Shown: positions 7,641 to 18,083 of the stretch, piece after piece
Layout of the letters: the number at the start of each line of letters is the position of its first letter
How positions within the stretch are numbered: position 1 is the first letter of the stretch
Source of the DNA: Cupriavidus phytohabitans
Lineage (GTDB): Bacteria; Pseudomonadota; Gammaproteobacteria; Burkholderiales; Burkholderiaceae
Direction: 5' to 3'
Assembly (NCBI RefSeq): GCF_000426345.1
Contig: NZ_AUFE01000022.1
Span: 1-64,000, forward strand
DNA length: 64,000 bases
The notes under the pieces: model-generated
What the model saw: the letters and a program-made list of their open reading frames with translations, nothing else
Database searches by the model: none
What the model was told of the DNA's origin: nothing
Position numbers and translations under genes: made by a program

Positions 7641-7951
7641 CGCAAGTAGCCAAGAACGATCATCGTTTGATGCAGGTGCTGCTCGCGCCGGTGGTTTCCG
7701 AAAAGGCAACCCTGGTCGCCGACAAGAATGAACAGGTCGTGTTCGAAGTCGCCCGCGATGCCAACAAGGCAGAAGTGAAGGCCGCCGTCGAACTGCTGTT
7801 CAAGGTCGAGGTGCAGTCCGTTCAGATCCTGAACCAGAAGGGCAAGCAAAAGCGCTTCGGCCGTTTCATGGGCCGTCGCAACCACGTGAAGAAAGCTTAC
7901 GTGTCGCTGAAGCCGGGTCAGGAAATCAATTTTGAAGCGGAGGCCAAGTAA
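7637..7951 (+). CDS. rplW: 50S ribosomal protein L23
   Basis: The protein has 104 residues, normal for L23, which sits at the exit of the nascent-peptide tunnel and is the docking site for trigger factor and SRP. The family regions [19 protein letters not shown] and [13 protein letters not shown] are clear. The start overlaps the rplD stop, and rplB follows two bases after its own stop. Confidence 0.97.
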
Positions 7952-7953
7952 TC

Positions 7954-8784
7954 ATGGCACTCGTCAAGACCAAGCCGACTTCCCCGGGTCGTCGCTCGAT
8001 GGTGAAGGTGGTCAACAAGGACCTTCACAAGGGCGCCCCGCACGCTCCGCTGCTGGAAAAGCAATTCCAGAAGTCGGGACGTAACAACAATGGTCATATC
8101 ACCACCCGCCACAAGGGCGGTGGTCATAAGCACCACTACCGCGTGGTCGATTTCAAGCGCAACGACAAGGACGGCATCCCCGCCAAGGTCGAGCGCCTGG
8201 AATACGATCCGAACCGCAGCGCCAACATCGCGCTGGTCGTGTTCGCCGACGGCGAGCGCCGCTACATCATCGCCACCAAGGGCATGGTTGCCGGCCAATC
8301 GCTGCTGAATGGCTCGGAAGCGCCGATCAAGGCTGGCAACAACCTGCCGATCCGCAACATTCCGGTCGGTACCACGATCAACAACGTGGAAATGCTGCCG
8401 GGCAAGGGCGCCCAGATCGCCCGCGCTGCAGGCGGTTCCGCTGTGCTGCTGGCCCGTGAAGGCCTGTACGCCCAGGTTCGCCTGCGCTCCGGCGAAGTGC
8501 GCCGCGTGCACATCGAGTGCCGCGCCACCGTCGGTGAAGTTGGCAACGAAGAGCACAGCCTGCGCGTCATCGGCAAGGCCGGTGCGACCCGCTGGCGCGG
8601 TATCCGCCCGACGGTCCGCGGCGTTGTGATGAACCCGGTCGACCACCCGCACGGTGGTGGCGAGGGCAAGACCGCTGCTGGCCGCGATCCGGTGTCGCCG
8701 TGGGGTACCCCGACCAAGGGCTACCGCACCCGCAGCAACAAGCGCACGGACAGCATGATCGTCCAGAAGCGCCACAAGCGTTAA
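7954..8784 (+). CDS. rplB: 50S ribosomal protein L2
   Basis: The protein has 276 residues. L2 is a primary 23S-binding protein required for subunit association and peptidyl transfer. The invariant [14 protein letters not shown] loop carries the His residue long linked to activity. N- and C-terminal basic tails are present ([19 protein letters not shown]). The order rplW-rplB-rpsS is canonical. Confidence 0.98.
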   Translation: MALVKTKPTSPGRRSMVKVVNKDLHKGAPHAPLLEKQFQKSGRNNNGHITTRHKGGGHKHHYRVVDFKRNDKDGIPAKVERLEYDPNRSANIALVVFADGERRYIIATKGMVAGQSLLNGSEAPIKAGNNLPIRNIPVGTTINNVEMLPGKGAQIARAAGGSAVLLAREGLYAQVRLRSGEVRRVHIECRATVGEVGNEEHSLRVIGKAGATRWRGIRPTVRGVVMNPVDHPHGGGEGKTAAGRDPVSPWGTPTKGYRTRSNKRTDSMIVQKRHKR

Positions 8785-8806
8785 TCGGTAGGTAGGAGCT
8801 AAAGAT

Positions 8807-9082
8807 ATGACTCGTTCCGCTAAAAAGGGTCCGTTCTGCGACGCCCACCTGCTGAAGAAGGTGGAAGTTGCAGTCAGCGGCAAGGACAAGAAGCCCATCA
8901 AGACTTGGTCGCGCCGCTCGACCATTCTGCCGGAGTTCATTGGCCTGACGATCGCCGTGCACAACGGCCGTCAACACGTGCCGGTGTACGTGACGGAAAA
9001 CATGGTTGGCCACAAGCTCGGCGAATTTGCGATCACCCGCACGTTCAAGGGCCACGCGGCTGACAAGAAAGCGAAGAGGTAA
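8807..9082 (+). CDS. rpsS: 30S ribosomal protein S19
   Basis: The protein has 91 residues and starts [18 protein letters not shown], typical of S19 in the 30S head near the A-site finger. The motif [21 protein letters not shown] is intact. It has a spaced ribosome-binding site (AGGAGCTAAAGAT) and lies 22 bp after rplB. Confidence 0.97.
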   Translation: MTRSAKKGPFCDAHLLKKVEVAVSGKDKKPIKTWSRRSTILPEFIGLTIAVHNGRQHVPVYVTENMVGHKLGEFAITRTFKGHAADKKAKR

Positions 9083-9091
9083 GGTGCCATC

Positions 9092-9421
9092 ATGGAAGTG
9101 AAAGCGATTCATCGCGGTGCCCGCATCTCCGCCCAGAAGACGCGCCTGGTCGCTGACCAGATCCGTGGTCTGCCGATCGAGCGCGCGCTCAATGTCCTGA
9201 CGTTCAGCCCGAAAAAGGCTGCCGGGATCGTGAAGAAGGTGGTCGAATCGGCCATCGCCAACGCTGAGCACAACGAAGGCGCCGACATCGACGAACTGAA
9301 GGTCAAATCGATCTACGTCGACAAGGCAACCTCGCTCAAGCGCTTCACCGCACGGGCGAAGGGCCGCGGCAACCGCATCGAGAAACAAACCTGTCACATC
9401 ACTGTGACGCTCGGCAACTAA
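9092..9421 (+). CDS. rplV: 50S ribosomal protein L22
   Basis: The protein has 109 residues. L22 lines the peptide exit tunnel; its beta-hairpin ([20 protein letters not shown]) is a known site of macrolide-resistance changes, and no insertion or deletion is visible here. It lies nine bases after rpsS. Confidence 0.97.
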   Translation: MEVKAIHRGARISAQKTRLVADQIRGLPIERALNVLTFSPKKAAGIVKKVVESAIANAEHNEGADIDELKVKSIYVDKATSLKRFTARAKGRGNRIEKQTCHITVTLGN

Positions 9422-9430
9422 GGAGTCACG

Positions 9431-10228
9431 ATGGGACAGAAGATTCATCCGACTGGCTTCCGTCTGGCTGTCAGCCGTAACTGGGCTTCGCGCTGGTACG
9501 CCAGCAACACGAAGTTCGCCGGCATGCTGAAGGAAGACATCGAAGTTCGCGACTTCCTGAAGAAGAAGCTGAAGAACGCATCGGTTGGCCGCGTCGTCAT
9601 CGAGCGCCCCGCCCGCAATGCCCGTATCACCATTTACAGCTCGCGTCCGGGCGTGGTGATCGGCAAGAAGGGTGAGGACATCGAACTGCTGAAGGCCGAA
9701 CTGCAGCGTCGCATGGGCGTGCCCGTGCACGTGAACATCGAGGAAATCCGCAAGCCGGAAACCGATGCTCAGCTGATCGCCGACTCGATCACCCAGCAGC
9801 TCGAGCGCCGCATCATGTTCCGCCGCGCCATGAAGCGCGCCATGCAGAACGCGATGCGCCTGGGTGCCCAGGGTATCAAGATCATGAGCGCCGGCCGTCT
9901 GAACGGTATCGAAATCGCACGTACCGAGTGGTACCGCGAAGGCCGTGTGCCCCTGCACACCCTGCGCGCCGACATCGACTACGGCTTCTCCGAAGCAGAA
10001 ACCACCTACGGCATCATCGGTGTCAAGGTGTGGGTCTACAAGGGTGATCACCTCGGCCGCAATGAAGCGCCGGTGGTGGAAGAGCCGCAAGACGACCGTC
10101 GTCGTCGCCCGGGTCGTCCGGAAGGTCGCCGCCGTGAAGGCGAAGGCCGTCCGGGTGGCAACCGCCGCGGCGGTGCCGGTGCCGGTCGTCGCGCTGCGCC
10201 TGGCGCAGATGGGAAGAGTGGAGAATAA
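9431..10228 (+). CDS. rpsC: 30S ribosomal protein S3
   Basis: The protein has 265 residues, about 30 longer than E. coli S3. The extra length is a C-terminal Arg/Gly-rich tail after about residue 215 ([20 protein letters not shown] and on), usual in Burkholderiales. The KH domain is intact ([20 protein letters not shown]). S3 forms part of the mRNA entry channel and its helicase. Confidence 0.97.
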
Positions 10229-10230
10229 CG

Positions 10231-10647
10231 ATGCTGCAACCTAAGCGCAGAAAATACCGCAAGGAGCAGAAAGGCCGCAACACGGGTAAGGCTACCCGTG
10301 GTAACGCCGTGTCTTTCGGCGAATTCGGCCTGAAGGCCATGGGCCGTGGCCGTCTGACGGCTCGTCAGATCGAGTCGGCACGTCGTGCGATGACCCGTCA
10401 CATCAAGCGTGGCGGCCGCATCTGGATCCGGATCTTCCCGGACAAGCCGATCTCGAAGAAGCCCGCTGAAGTCCGTATGGGTAACGGCAAGGGCAATCCG
10501 GAATACTACGTGGCTGAAATCCAGCCGGGCAAGATGCTGTACGAAATGGATGGCGTGAGCGAAGAGCTGGCGCGTGAGGCGTTCCGCCTTGCGGCGGCCA
10601 AGCTGCCGATCGCCACCAATTTCGTGGTGCGCCAGGTCGGGACGTAA
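10231..10647 (+). CDS. rplP: 50S ribosomal protein L16
   Basis: The protein has 138 residues and starts [18 protein letters not shown]16 organises the A-site region of the large subunit. The conserved [20 protein letters not shown] block is complete. It starts two bases after the rpsC stop. Confidence 0.97.
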
Positions 10648-10658
10648 GGAGAGCAGGG

Positions 10659-10853
10659 ATGAAAGCATCCGAACTTCGCGGCAAGGACGCCGCAGGCCTG
10701 AACCAGGAGCTCTCCGAGCTGCTGAAGGCCCAATTTAGCCTGCGCATGCAAAAGGCAACCCAACAGCTGCAGAACACCAGCCAGCTGAAGAAGGTTCGCA
10801 AGGACATCGCGCGCGTGCAAACCGTGCTGACTGAAAAGGCGAACGCGAAATGA
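10659..10853 (+). CDS. rpmC: 50S ribosomal protein L29
   Basis: The protein has 64 residues, a helical hairpin near the tunnel exit. [18 protein letters not shown] and the [15 protein letters not shown] helix match the family. The stop overlaps the rpsQ start (ATGA), so the pair is translationally coupled. Confidence 0.97.
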   Translation: MKASELRGKDAAGLNQELSELLKAQFSLRMQKATQQLQNTSQLKKVRKDIARVQTVLTEKANAK

Positions 10854-11128
10854 CTGAAGCTGCACAAACGGAAAAGTCGCTTCGCCGCACCCTGGTCGGC
10901 CGTGTCGTGAGCGACAAGATGGACAAGACCGTTACGGTCTTGGTGGAAAACCGCGTCAAGCATCCCCTGTACGGCAAGTACGTGCTGCGTTCCAAGAAGT
11001 ACCACGCACACGACGAAGCCAACCAGTACAAGGAAGGCGACAAGGTCGAAATCCAGGAAGGCCGTCCGCTGTCGCGGACCAAGTCCTGGGTGGTTTCCCG
11101 GCTGGTAGAGGCTGCACGCGTCATCTAA
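10850..11128 (+). CDS. rpsQ: 30S ribosomal protein S17
   Basis: The protein has 92 residues. The OB-fold motif [20 protein letters not shown] is clear, as is the [19 protein letters not shown] segment. It is the last gene of the S10 operon. Its stop codon lies inside an 8-bp hairpin (CTAAGAAC at 11125-11132 with GTTCTTAG at 11138-11145) with no U-tract. Confidence 0.97.
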   Translation: MTEAAQTEKSLRRTLVGRVVSDKMDKTVTVLVENRVKHPLYGKYVLRSKKYHAHDEANQYKEGDKVEIQEGRPLSRTKSWVVSRLVEAARVI

Positions 11129-11151
11129 GAACAACACGTTCTTAGCTTGAC

Positions 11152-11189
11152 TTGCAAGTCCAGGATTATGTAGCTATAATCCTGGACTT
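11152..11189 (+). promoter_or_regulatory. Promoter of the spc operon embedded in a perfect inverted repeat
   Basis: TTGCAA (11152-11157) and TATAAT (11175-11180) are spaced by 17 bp. The segment 11156-11169 (AAGTCCAGGATTAT) is the exact inverse of 11176-11189, leaving a six-base centre, so the -10 box sits across the repeat. The rplN-rpmJ genes should start here. Confidence 0.75.
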
Positions 11190-11406
11190 CCGCTTTATTG
11201 CGTTCGCCTTAGCAGTACCACCCGGGCGGGCCTGTTGAGCGAGCCAGGGCCAGGCGGCCTCGACGATCTGTCGGGATTGCCAGGTTCCTACCGACTTCAA
11301 AGTTGATCAACCCATACGGTGCTGGCGCAAGGCCGGAACCGACGGGACCAAGACTGACCGACGGGCGCTATGGCACCTGGCGGATTAAGTTGGGAAGACA
11401 AACACC
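11190..11406 (+). other. Long leader between the spc promoter and rplN
   Basis: About 217 bases carry no credible reading frame and no intrinsic terminator. In E. coli S8 regulates the spc operon at rplE rather than in the leader, so the length of this leader has no obvious explanation. I saw no motif that I can name. Confidence 0.4.
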
Positions 11407-11775
11407 ATGATTCAGACAGAAAGCCGGCTCGAAGTGGCCGATAACACTGGTGCGCGCGAAGTGCTGTGCATCAAGGTGCTGGGTGGCTCCAAGCGCCGCT
11501 ACGCAAGCGTTGGCGACATCATCAAGGTGACCGTCAAGGACGCAGCGCCGCGCGGTCGCGTGAAGAAGGGCGACATCTACAACGCCGTCGTCGTGCGTAC
11601 CGCCAAGGGCGTGCGCCGCGCTGACGGTTCGCTGATCAAGTTCGACGGCAATGCCGCCGTCCTGCTGAACAACAAGCTCGAGCCGATCGGCACCCGTATC
11701 TTCGGGCCGGTGACTCGCGAACTCCGTACCGAGCGCTTCATGAAGATCGTGTCGCTCGCTCCGGAAGTGCTGTAA
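11407..11775 (+). CDS. rplN: 50S ribosomal protein L14
   Basis: The protein has 122 residues, full length, starting [20 protein letters not shown]14 contacts 16S helix 14 and is the binding site of the silencing factor RsfS. It is the first gene of the spc operon. Confidence 0.98.
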
Positions 11776-11784
11776 GGAGCCGAC

Positions 11785-12093
11785 ATGAACAAGATTCGCA
11801 AAGGCGATGAAGTCATCGTCCTGACCGGCAAGGACAAGGGCAAGCGCGGTACCGTGCAGGCCGTGCTCGGTGACAAGGTTGCGGTGCAAGGCGTGAACAT
11901 CGCCAAGAAGCATGCGCGCCCGAACCCGATGCTGGGCACCACCGGTGGCGTGGTTGACAAGGTCATGCCGCTGCATATTTCCAACGTTGCGCTCGTGGAT
12001 GCCAATGGCAAGCCGTCGCGCGTCGGCATCAAGGTGGAAGACGGCAAGCGCGTGCGCGTGCTGAAGACCACCGGCGCCGTCGTGGCAGCTTGA
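11785..12093 (+). CDS. rplX: 50S ribosomal protein L24
   Basis: The protein has 102 residues. The KOW motif near the N-terminus ([20 protein letters not shown]) identifies this assembly-initiator protein of the large subunit. It lies nine bases after rplN. Confidence 0.97.
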   Translation: MNKIRKGDEVIVLTGKDKGKRGTVQAVLGDKVAVQGVNIAKKHARPNPMLGTTGGVVDKVMPLHISNVALVDANGKPSRVGIKVEDGKRVRVLKTTGAVVAA

Positions 12094-12118
12094 TTCTGGG
12101 CACGTTTAGGAGTTGAGC

Positions 12119-12661
12119 ATGGCAGCACGTCTGCAAGAGTTTTACAAAGAACAGGTTGTGCCGAAGCTGATCGAACAGTTCGGTTACAAGTCGGTCATGG
12201 AAGTGCCGCGCATCACCAAGATCACCCTGAACATGGGCCTTGGCGAAGCGATCAATGACAAGAAGATCATTGAAAACGCCGTCGGCGACCTGACCAAGAT
12301 CGCCGGTCAGAAGCCGGTCGTGACGAAGGCCAAGAAGGCCATCGCCGGCTTCAAGATCCGCCAGGGCTACCCCATCGGTGCGATGGTGACCCTGCGCGGC
12401 GAGCGCATGTTCGAATTCCTCGATCGTTTCGTCACCGTGGCCCTGCCGCGCGTGCGTGACTTCCGTGGTGTGTCGGGCCGTTCGTTTGACGGTCGTGGCA
12501 ACTACAACATCGGTGTGAAAGAGCAGATCATTTTCCCCGAAATCGAGTACGACAAGATCGACGCACTGCGTGGTCTGAACATCAGCATCACGACGACGGC
12601 AAAGAACGACGAGGAAGCCAAGGCACTCCTCGGTGCGTTCAAGTTCCCGTTCCGCAATTAA
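12119..12661 (+). CDS. rplE: 50S ribosomal protein L5
   Basis: The protein has 180 residues, starting [18 protein letters not shown]5 binds 5S rRNA and bridges to the 30S head. The ATG at 12119 has AGGAG six bases upstream; an in-frame TTG at 12113 would overlap that site and is rejected. The block [20 protein letters not shown] is diagnostic. Confidence 0.97.
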   Translation: MAARLQEFYKEQVVPKLIEQFGYKSVMEVPRITKITLNMGLGEAINDKKIIENAVGDLTKIAGQKPVVTKAKKAIAGFKIRQGYPIGAMVTLRGERMFEFLDRFVTVALPRVRDFRGVSGRSFDGRGNYNIGVKEQIIFPEIEYDKIDALRGLNISITTTAKNDEEAKALLGAFKFPFRN

Positions 12662-12670
12662 GGGGTAACC

Positions 12671-12976
12671 GTGGCTAAACTGGCTCTGATTGAACGTGAG
12701 AAGAAGCGCGCCAAGCTGGTGGCGAAGTACGCCGCCAAGCGCGCCAACCTCAAGGCCATTATCGACGACCAAGAGAAGTCGGAAGAAGAGCGTTACAGCG
12801 CGCGTCTCGAGCTGCAACAGCTCCCGCGCAACGCGAACCCGACTCGCCAGCGCAACCGCTGCGCGATCACCGGTCGTCCCCGCGGTACCTTCCGCAAGTT
12901 TGGCCTGGCGCGTAACAAGATCCGCGAAATCGCCTTCAAGGGCGAAATCCCGGGTCTGACGAAAGCCAGCTGGTAA
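12671..12976 (+). CDS. rpsN: 30S ribosomal protein S14 (zinc-free long form)
   Basis: The protein has 101 residues with a GTG start at 12671. It is the longer form without the CxxC zinc ribbon; a single Cys remains in [12 protein letters not shown]. The C-terminal [20 protein letters not shown] is canonical. The start lies nine bases after rplE. Confidence 0.97.
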   Translation: MAKLALIEREKKRAKLVAKYAAKRANLKAIIDDQEKSEEERYSARLELQQLPRNANPTRQRNRCAITGRPRGTFRKFGLARNKIREIAFKGEIPGLTKASW

Positions 12977-13003
12977 TTACGCACAGGCTACAGGAGAAAC
13001 AGT

Positions 13004-13399
13004 ATGAGCATGAGCGATCCTATCGCCGATATGCTGACGCGCATCCGCAACGCCCAGGGCGTGCAGAAGGCGTCGGTTGTCATGCCGTCGTCGAAGCTGA
13101 AAGTGGCAATCGCCAAGGTCCTGAAGGACGAAGGCTACATCGACGACTACGCCGTCCAGGAAGATGGCGGCAAGGCACAACTGAGCATCGGCCTGAAGTA
13201 CTACGCCGGCCGTCCGGTGATCGAGCGCATCGAGCGCGTCTCGAAGCCCGGCCTGCGCGTGTACAAGGGCCGCAGCGACATTCCGCAAGTGATGAACGGC
13301 CTGGGTGTGGCGATCATCTCGACCCCGCAGGGTCTGATGACCGACCGCAAGGCTCGCGCCACCGGCGTGGGCGGCGAAGTTCTCTGCTACGTCGCTTAA
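13004..13399 (+). CDS. rpsH: 30S ribosomal protein S8
   Basis: The protein has 131 residues. S8 is a central-domain 16S binder and, in E. coli, the spc operon repressor. The start at ATG 13004 fits AGGAGA seven bases upstream better than the in-frame ATG at 13010. The C-terminal [20 protein letters not shown] is conserved. Confidence 0.97.
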   Translation: MSMSDPIADMLTRIRNAQGVQKASVVMPSSKLKVAIAKVLKDEGYIDDYAVQEDGGKAQLSIGLKYYAGRPVIERIERVSKPGLRVYKGRSDIPQVMNGLGVAIISTPQGLMTDRKARATGVGGEVLCYVA

Positions 13400-13409
13400 G
13401 GAGAGAACC

Positions 13410-13943
13410 ATGTCCCGTGTAGGTAAGGCTCCCATCGCGCTCCCCAAGGGCGCGGAAGTGAACGTGGCAGCTGGCGTGCTCTCCGTGAAGGGTCCGCTGG
13501 GTACGCTGTCGCAGCCGATTCACAGCCTGGTCAAGGTCAATGTCGAGAATGACACGCTGACCTTCTCGCCGGCTGACGAGTCGCGTGAAGCAAACGCCCT
13601 GCAAGGCACCATGCGCGCCCTGGTGGCGAACATGGTCAAGGGCGTGACCACCGGTTTCGAGCGCAAGCTGAACCTCGTTGGCGTGGGCTACCGTGCCCAG
13701 CTGCAAGGCGCTGCGCTGAAGCTCCAGCTTGGTTTCTCGCACGACGTGATCCATGAGATGCCGGAAGGCGTGACGGCGGCAACGCCGACGCAGACCGAGA
13801 TCATCATCAAGGGTGCGGACAAGCAGAAAGTCGGTCAGGTTGCCGCGGAAGTCCGCGCGTACCGTCCGCCCGAGCCCTACAAGGGCAAGGGTGTGCGTTA
13901 CAGCGACGAGCGCGTCATCCTGAAGGAAACCAAGAAGAAGTAA
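13410..13943 (+). CDS. rplF: 50S ribosomal protein L6
   Basis: The protein has 177 residues, starting [14 protein letters not shown] and ending [17 protein letters not shown] plus a basic tail. L6 supports the factor-binding region of the 50S subunit. Both duplicated domains are complete. It lies ten bases after rpsH. Confidence 0.98.
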   Translation: MSRVGKAPIALPKGAEVNVAAGVLSVKGPLGTLSQPIHSLVKVNVENDTLTFSPADESREANALQGTMRALVANMVKGVTTGFERKLNLVGVGYRAQLQGAALKLQLGFSHDVIHEMPEGVTAATPTQTEIIIKGADKQKVGQVAAEVRAYRPPEPYKGKGVRYSDERVILKETKKK

Positions 13944-13954
13944 GGGGTGCAATG

Positions 13955-14311
13955 ATGAACAAGAAAGACGCTCGTTTGCGCCGTGCACGTCAGACCCGCG
14001 CCAAGATCGCGGAGATGAAAGTCAATCGTCTGACCGTGTTCCGTACGAATTCGCATATTTACGCCCAGGTTTTCTCGGAGTGCGGCACCAAGGTGCTGGC
14101 TTCCGCGTCGACCGCCGAGGTGGAAGTGCGCAAGGAACTGGATGGCAAGGGCGCTACCGCCGCTGCCGCCACCGTGGTTGGCAAGCGCATCGCCGAGAAG
14201 GCGAAGGCTGCCGGCGTGGAAACCGTCGCGTTCGATCGCGCCGGCTTCCGTTTCCATGGCCGCGTGAAGGCCCTGGCAGACGCCGCCCGCGAAGCCGGCC
14301 TGAAGTTCTAA
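13955..14311 (+). CDS. rplR: 50S ribosomal protein L18
   Basis: The protein has 118 residues. L18 carries 5S rRNA into the 50S subunit. It starts [18 protein letters not shown]; the preceding codon is also ATG (13952), and the second was preferred on spacing from AAGGGG and usual family length. The C-terminal [20 protein letters not shown] is conserved. Confidence 0.95.
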   Translation: MNKKDARLRRARQTRAKIAEMKVNRLTVFRTNSHIYAQVFSECGTKVLASASTAEVEVRKELDGKGATAAAATVVGKRIAEKAKAAGVETVAFDRAGFRFHGRVKALADAAREAGLKF

Positions 14312-14332
14312 GCGCATAGAGAGAGATACGTC

Positions 14333-14851
14333 ATGGCAAAGATGCAAGCAAAAGTCCAACAGGACGAACGCGACGACGGCCTCCGCGAGAAGATGATCTC
14401 GGTCAACCGTGTCACCAAGGTGGTGAAGGGTGGCCGGATTCTCGGTTTCGCAGCGCTGACCGTGGTTGGTGACGGCGATGGCCGCATCGGCATGGGCAAG
14501 GGCAAGGCCAAGGAAGTGCCGGTTGCTGTTCAGAAGGCAATGGACGAAGCCCGTCGCAAGATGGTCAAGGTCTCGCTGAAGAACGGCACGCTGCAACACG
14601 AAGTCGTTGGCAAGCACGGCGCCGCCAAGGTGCTGATGATGCCCGCCAAGGAAGGTACCGGCGTGATCGCCGGCGGCCCGATGCGCGCGATCTTCGAAGT
14701 GATGGGCGTCACCAACGTGGTGACCAAGTCGCACGGCTCCACCAACCCGTACAACATGGTTCGCGCCACGCTGGACGGCCTTCAGAAGATGAGCACGCCG
14801 GGCGAAATCGCCGCCAAGCGTGGCAAGTCGGTCGAAGACATCCTGGGTTAA
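14333..14851 (+). CDS. rpsE: 30S ribosomal protein S5
   Basis: The protein has 172 residues with the S5 N-terminal double-stranded RNA-binding fold ([19 protein letters not shown]) and the C-terminal domain ([20 protein letters not shown]). S5 contributes to decoding fidelity and the mRNA entry helicase. It lies 21 bp after rplR. Confidence 0.98.
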
Positions 14852-14861
14852 GGTGAACGCA

Positions 14862-15044
14862 ATGTCGCAGAAAACCGTAAAAGTGCAACTCGTGCGCAGC
14901 CTGATCGGCACGCGCGAGGATCATCGCGCCACCGTGCGTGGCCTGGGCCTGCGCCGCATCAACTCGGTGTCGGAGCTGCAGGACACGCCCGCCGTGCGCG
15001 GCATGATCAACAAGGTCTCGTACCTGGTCAAGGTTCTGGCCTGA
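14862..15044 (+). CDS. rpmD: 50S ribosomal protein L30
   Basis: The protein has 60 residues, starting [16 protein letters not shown]. The ATG at 14862 lies ten bases after the rpsE stop; the longer in-frame extension would overlap rps[21 protein letters not shown] is typical of the bacterial protein. Confidence 0.96.
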
Positions 15045-15063
15045 TCGGGACTTGGAGAGCAAG

Positions 15064-15498
15064 ATGCAACTGAACAACCTGAAACCGGCCACCGGTTCGA
15101 AGCACGCCAAGCGTCGCGTCGGCCGCGGTATCGGCTCCGGCCTGGGCAAGACCGCCGGTCGCGGTCACAAGGGTCAGAAGTCGCGTTCGGGCGGCTTCCA
15201 CAAGGTGGGCTTCGAAGGCGGTCAAATGCCGCTGTATCGTCGCCTGCCGAAGCGCGGCTTCACCTCGCTGACCAAGGCGTTCACCGCCGAAGTCACGCTG
15301 CGTGACATCGAGCGCCTGGAAGCGGCCGAAGTCGACCTGCTGGTTCTGAAGCAGGCTGGCCTGGTCAGCGACCTGGTCAAGAGCGCCAAGGTCATCAAGG
15401 CCGGCGAGCTGACCCGCAAGGTAACGATCAAGGGTCTGGGCGCCACCGCTGGCGCCAAGGCCGCGATCGAAGCCGCCGGCGGCCAGATCGCAGCCTGA
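15064..15498 (+). CDS. rplO: 50S ribosomal protein L15
   Basis: The protein has 144 residues. The Gly/Arg-rich N-terminal extension ([21 protein letters not shown]) that threads into 23S rRNA is present, and the C-terminal globular half is complete. Start ATG 15064 follows GGAGAG. Confidence 0.97.
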   Translation: MQLNNLKPATGSKHAKRRVGRGIGSGLGKTAGRGHKGQKSRSGGFHKVGFEGGQMPLYRRLPKRGFTSLTKAFTAEVTLRDIERLEAAEVDLLVLKQAGLVSDLVKSAKVIKAGELTRKVTIKGLGATAGAKAAIEAAGGQIAA

Positions 15499-15542
15499 CA
15501 AGGCATTTATCGCAGCATAGGCAGTTATAGTCGGAGCATCGT

Positions 15543-16886
15543 TTGGCCACGGCGAAACCCAATGCAAGCGCGCAAGCCAGGAACACGGCGAAGTACGGCG
15601 ACCTCAAGCGCCGGTTGATGTTCCTGGTGCTGGCCCTGATCGTGTACCGCATCGGCGCTCATATTCCGGTGCCCGGTATCGATCCGGAGCAGCTTGCGAA
15701 GCTTTTCCAGAGTCAGTCGGGTGGCATCCTCGGGATGTTCAACCTGTTCTCGGGCGGGGCGCTGTCGCGCTTTACCGTCTTCGCGCTCGGCATCATGCCG
15801 TACATCTCGGCGTCGATCATCATGCAATTGCTGACGATCGTGCTGCCGCAGCTGGAGTCGCTGAAGAAGGAAGGGCAGGCAGGCCAGCGCAAGATCACGC
15901 AGTACACGCGCTACGGCACCGTGGTCCTGGCCACGTTCCAGGCGCTCTCGATTGCGGTGGCGCTGGAGTCGCAGCCTGGGCTGGTGCTGGATCCTGGCCT
16001 GATGTTCCGGGCCACGGCGGTGATCACGCTGGTGACCGGCACGATGTTCCTGATGTGGCTGGGTGAGCAGATCACCGAGCGGGGTCTCGGCAACGGCATC
16101 TCGATCATCATCTTCGGCGGTATCGCGGCGGGCCTGCCCAACGCGATCGGCGGACTGTTCGAACTGGTCCGCACGGGTTCCATGAGCATCATCGCGGCGA
16201 TCTTCATCGTGGCGATCGTGATCGGTGTGACCTTCGCCGTGGTGTTCGTCGAGCGGGGCCAGCGCAAGATCCTGGTGAACTATGCCAAGCGTCAGGTCGG
16301 CAACAAGGTGTATGGCGGCCAGTCGTCGCACCTGCCGCTGAAGCTGAACATGGCAGGGGTGATTCCGCCGATCTTCGCATCGTCGATCATCCTGTTCCCG
16401 GCAACGATCGCGGGCTGGTTCACGTCTGACGCGACCGGCTCGGTGGGTGGGTTCATCAAGGACCTGGCTGCCACGCTGTCGCCGGGCCAGCCGGTCTACA
16501 TCCTGCTGTACGCTGCTGCGATTGTATTTTTCTGCTTCTTCTACACGGCCCTGGTCTACAACAGCCGTGAAGTGGCAGACAACCTGAAGAAAAGCGGTGC
16601 CTTCATTCCGGGCATTCGTCCGGGCGAGCAGACGACGCGCTATATCGACAAGATCCTGGTGCGTTTGACGCTGGCTGGTGCGATCTACATCACACTGGTC
16701 TGCCTGTTGCCGGAATTCCTGGTGCTGCGCTGGAACGTTCCGTTCTATTTCGGCGGAACCTCCCTGCTGATCATCGTGGTCGTCACGATGGACTTCATGG
16801 CTCAGGTTCAGTCCTATGTCATGTCGCAGCAGTATGAGTCGCTGCTGAAGAAGGCGAATTTCAAGGGCAATCTGACCTTGCGCTGA
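15543..16886 (+). CDS. secY: Protein translocase subunit SecY
   Basis: The protein has 447 residues, the channel of the Sec translocon in the inner membrane. About ten hydrophobic segments are visible, with the plug-side sequence [15 protein letters not shown] and the conserved GMGIGLG-like region present as [16 protein letters not shown]. The start is a TTG at 15543 with CGGAG six bases upstream, giving the common [14 protein letters not shown] terminus; no suitable ATG exists nearby. It is embedded in the spc operon after rplO as in most bacteria. Confidence 0.96.
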   Translation: MATAKPNASAQARNTAKYGDLKRRLMFLVLALIVYRIGAHIPVPGIDPEQLAKLFQSQSGGILGMFNLFSGGALSRFTVFALGIMPYISASIIMQLLTIVLPQLESLKKEGQAGQRKITQYTRYGTVVLATFQALSIAVALESQPGLVLDPGLMFRATAVITLVTGTMFLMWLGEQITERGLGNGISIIIFGGIAAGLPNAIGGLFELVRTGSMSIIAAIFIVAIVIGVTFAVVFVERGQRKILVNYAKRQVGNKVYGGQSSHLPLKLNMAGVIPPIFASSIILFPATIAGWFTSDATGSVGGFIKDLAATLSPGQPVYILLYAAAIVFFCFFYTALVYNSREVADNLKKSGAFIPGIRPGEQTTRYIDKILVRLTLAGAIYITLVCLLPEFLVLRWNVPFYFGGTSLLIIVVVTMDFMAQVQSYVMSQQYESLLKKANFKGNLTLR

Positions 16887-16909
16887 CTTCGGATCGGTAC
16901 AGGCTAGGT

Positions 16910-17128
16910 ATGGCTAAAGACGACGTCATCCAGATGCAGGGCGAGGTCCTGGAAAACCTGCCCAATGCGACGTTCCGAGTCAAGCTGGAGAATGGCCATG
17001 TAGTCCTGGGTCATATCTCCGGCAAGATGAGAATGCACTACATCCGGATCCTTCCGGGTGACAAGGTGACGGTCGAGCTGACCCCATATGATCTGTCGCG
17101 CGCACGAATCGTCTTCCGGACGAAGTGA
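16910..17128 (+). CDS. infA: Translation initiation factor IF-1
   Basis: The protein has 72 residues, starting [19 protein letters not shown]. The single OB-fold protein binds the 30S A site during initiation. The location between secY and rpmJ is typical of betaproteobacteria, unlike E. coli. Genomes of this group often have a second infA elsewhere. Confidence 0.97.
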   Translation: MAKDDVIQMQGEVLENLPNATFRVKLENGHVVLGHISGKMRMHYIRILPGDKVTVELTPYDLSRARIVFRTK

Positions 17129-17158
17129 GCGAACAGGAATTGAAGGAAGAGGAAAATT

Positions 17159-17275
17159 ATGAAAGTGCTGGCTTCTGTTAAGCGCATTTGCCGCAACTGC
17201 AAAATCATCAAGCGCAACGGTGTCGTGCGCGTGATCTGCTCGTCGGATCCCCGCCACAAGCAACGCCAAGGCTAA
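17159..17275 (+). CDS. rpmJ: 50S ribosomal protein L36
   Basis: The protein has 38 residues. It is the zinc-ribbon form, with Cys11, Cys14 and Cys27 plus His33 as probable ligands ([19 protein letters not shown]). It has a strong Shine-Dalgarno run (AAGGAAGAGGAAAA). It closes the spc operon. Confidence 0.96.
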
Positions 17276-17294
17276 TCGGAAAGAGGATTGACGA

Positions 17295-17660
17295 ATGGCA
17301 CGTATCGCAGGGGTTAACATCCCGAACCACAAGCACACCGAAATCGGCCTGACGGCCATTTATGGTGTCGGCCGCTCGCGCGCTCGCAAGATTTGCGAGG
17401 CCACCGGTGTACCGTTTGACAAGAAGGTCAAGGATCTGACCGACGCCGACCTGGAAAAGCTTCGTGACGAAGTGGGCAAGGTCACGGTCGAGGGTGACCT
17501 GCGTCGTGAAACCACGATGAACATCAAGCGTCTGATGGACCTTGGTTGCTATCGTGGCATGCGTCACCGCAAGGGCCTGCCCATGCGCGGTCAGCGTACC
17601 CGTACCAACGCCCGTACCCGCAAGGGTCCGCGCAAGGCCGGCGTGGCTCTGAAGAAGTAA
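17295..17660 (+). CDS. rpsM: 30S ribosomal protein S13
   Basis: The protein has 121 residues, starting [15 protein letters not shown]13 forms the head-side intersubunit bridges and contacts the P-site tRNA through its basic tail ([18 protein letters not shown]). It begins the alpha operon, 19 bp after rpmJ with no terminator between them. Confidence 0.98.
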   Translation: MARIAGVNIPNHKHTEIGLTAIYGVGRSRARKICEATGVPFDKKVKDLTDADLEKLRDEVGKVTVEGDLRRETTMNIKRLMDLGCYRGMRHRKGLPMRGQRTRTNARTRKGPRKAGVALKK

Positions 17661-17684
17661 AGCCGAAGGCAGAGGAAGAAACTA

Positions 17685-18083
17685 ATGGCAAAAGGTCCGA
17701 ATAACGCCGCTCGCGCGCGTAAGAAGGTCAAGAAGAACGTTGCCGACGGCATTGCGCACGTCCACGCCTCGTTCAACAACACCATCATCACGATCACCGA
17801 CCGTCAGGGCAATGCTCTGTCGTGGGCGACCGCCGGTGGCCAGGGCTTCAAGGGTTCGCGTAAGTCGACCCCGTTCGCTGCCCAGGTTGCTGCCGAAAAC
17901 GCCGGCCGCGTGGCGCAAGACCAGGGCATCAAGAACCTGGAAGTGCGCATCAAGGGCCCCGGCCCTGGCCGTGAGTCGGCTGTCCGCGCGCTGAACGCGC
18001 TGGGCATCAAGATCGCGATCATCGAAGACGTCACGCCGATTCCGCATAACGGCTGCCGTCCGCCGAAGCGCCGCCGCATCTAA
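17685..18083 (+). CDS. rpsK: 30S ribosomal protein S11
   Basis: The protein has 132 residues on the 30S platform beside the mRNA exit. [20 protein letters not shown] and the C-terminal [16 protein letters not shown] are fully conserved. Ribosome-binding site AGAGGAAGAAAC. A terminator-like hairpin follows within 70 bp. Confidence 0.98.
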
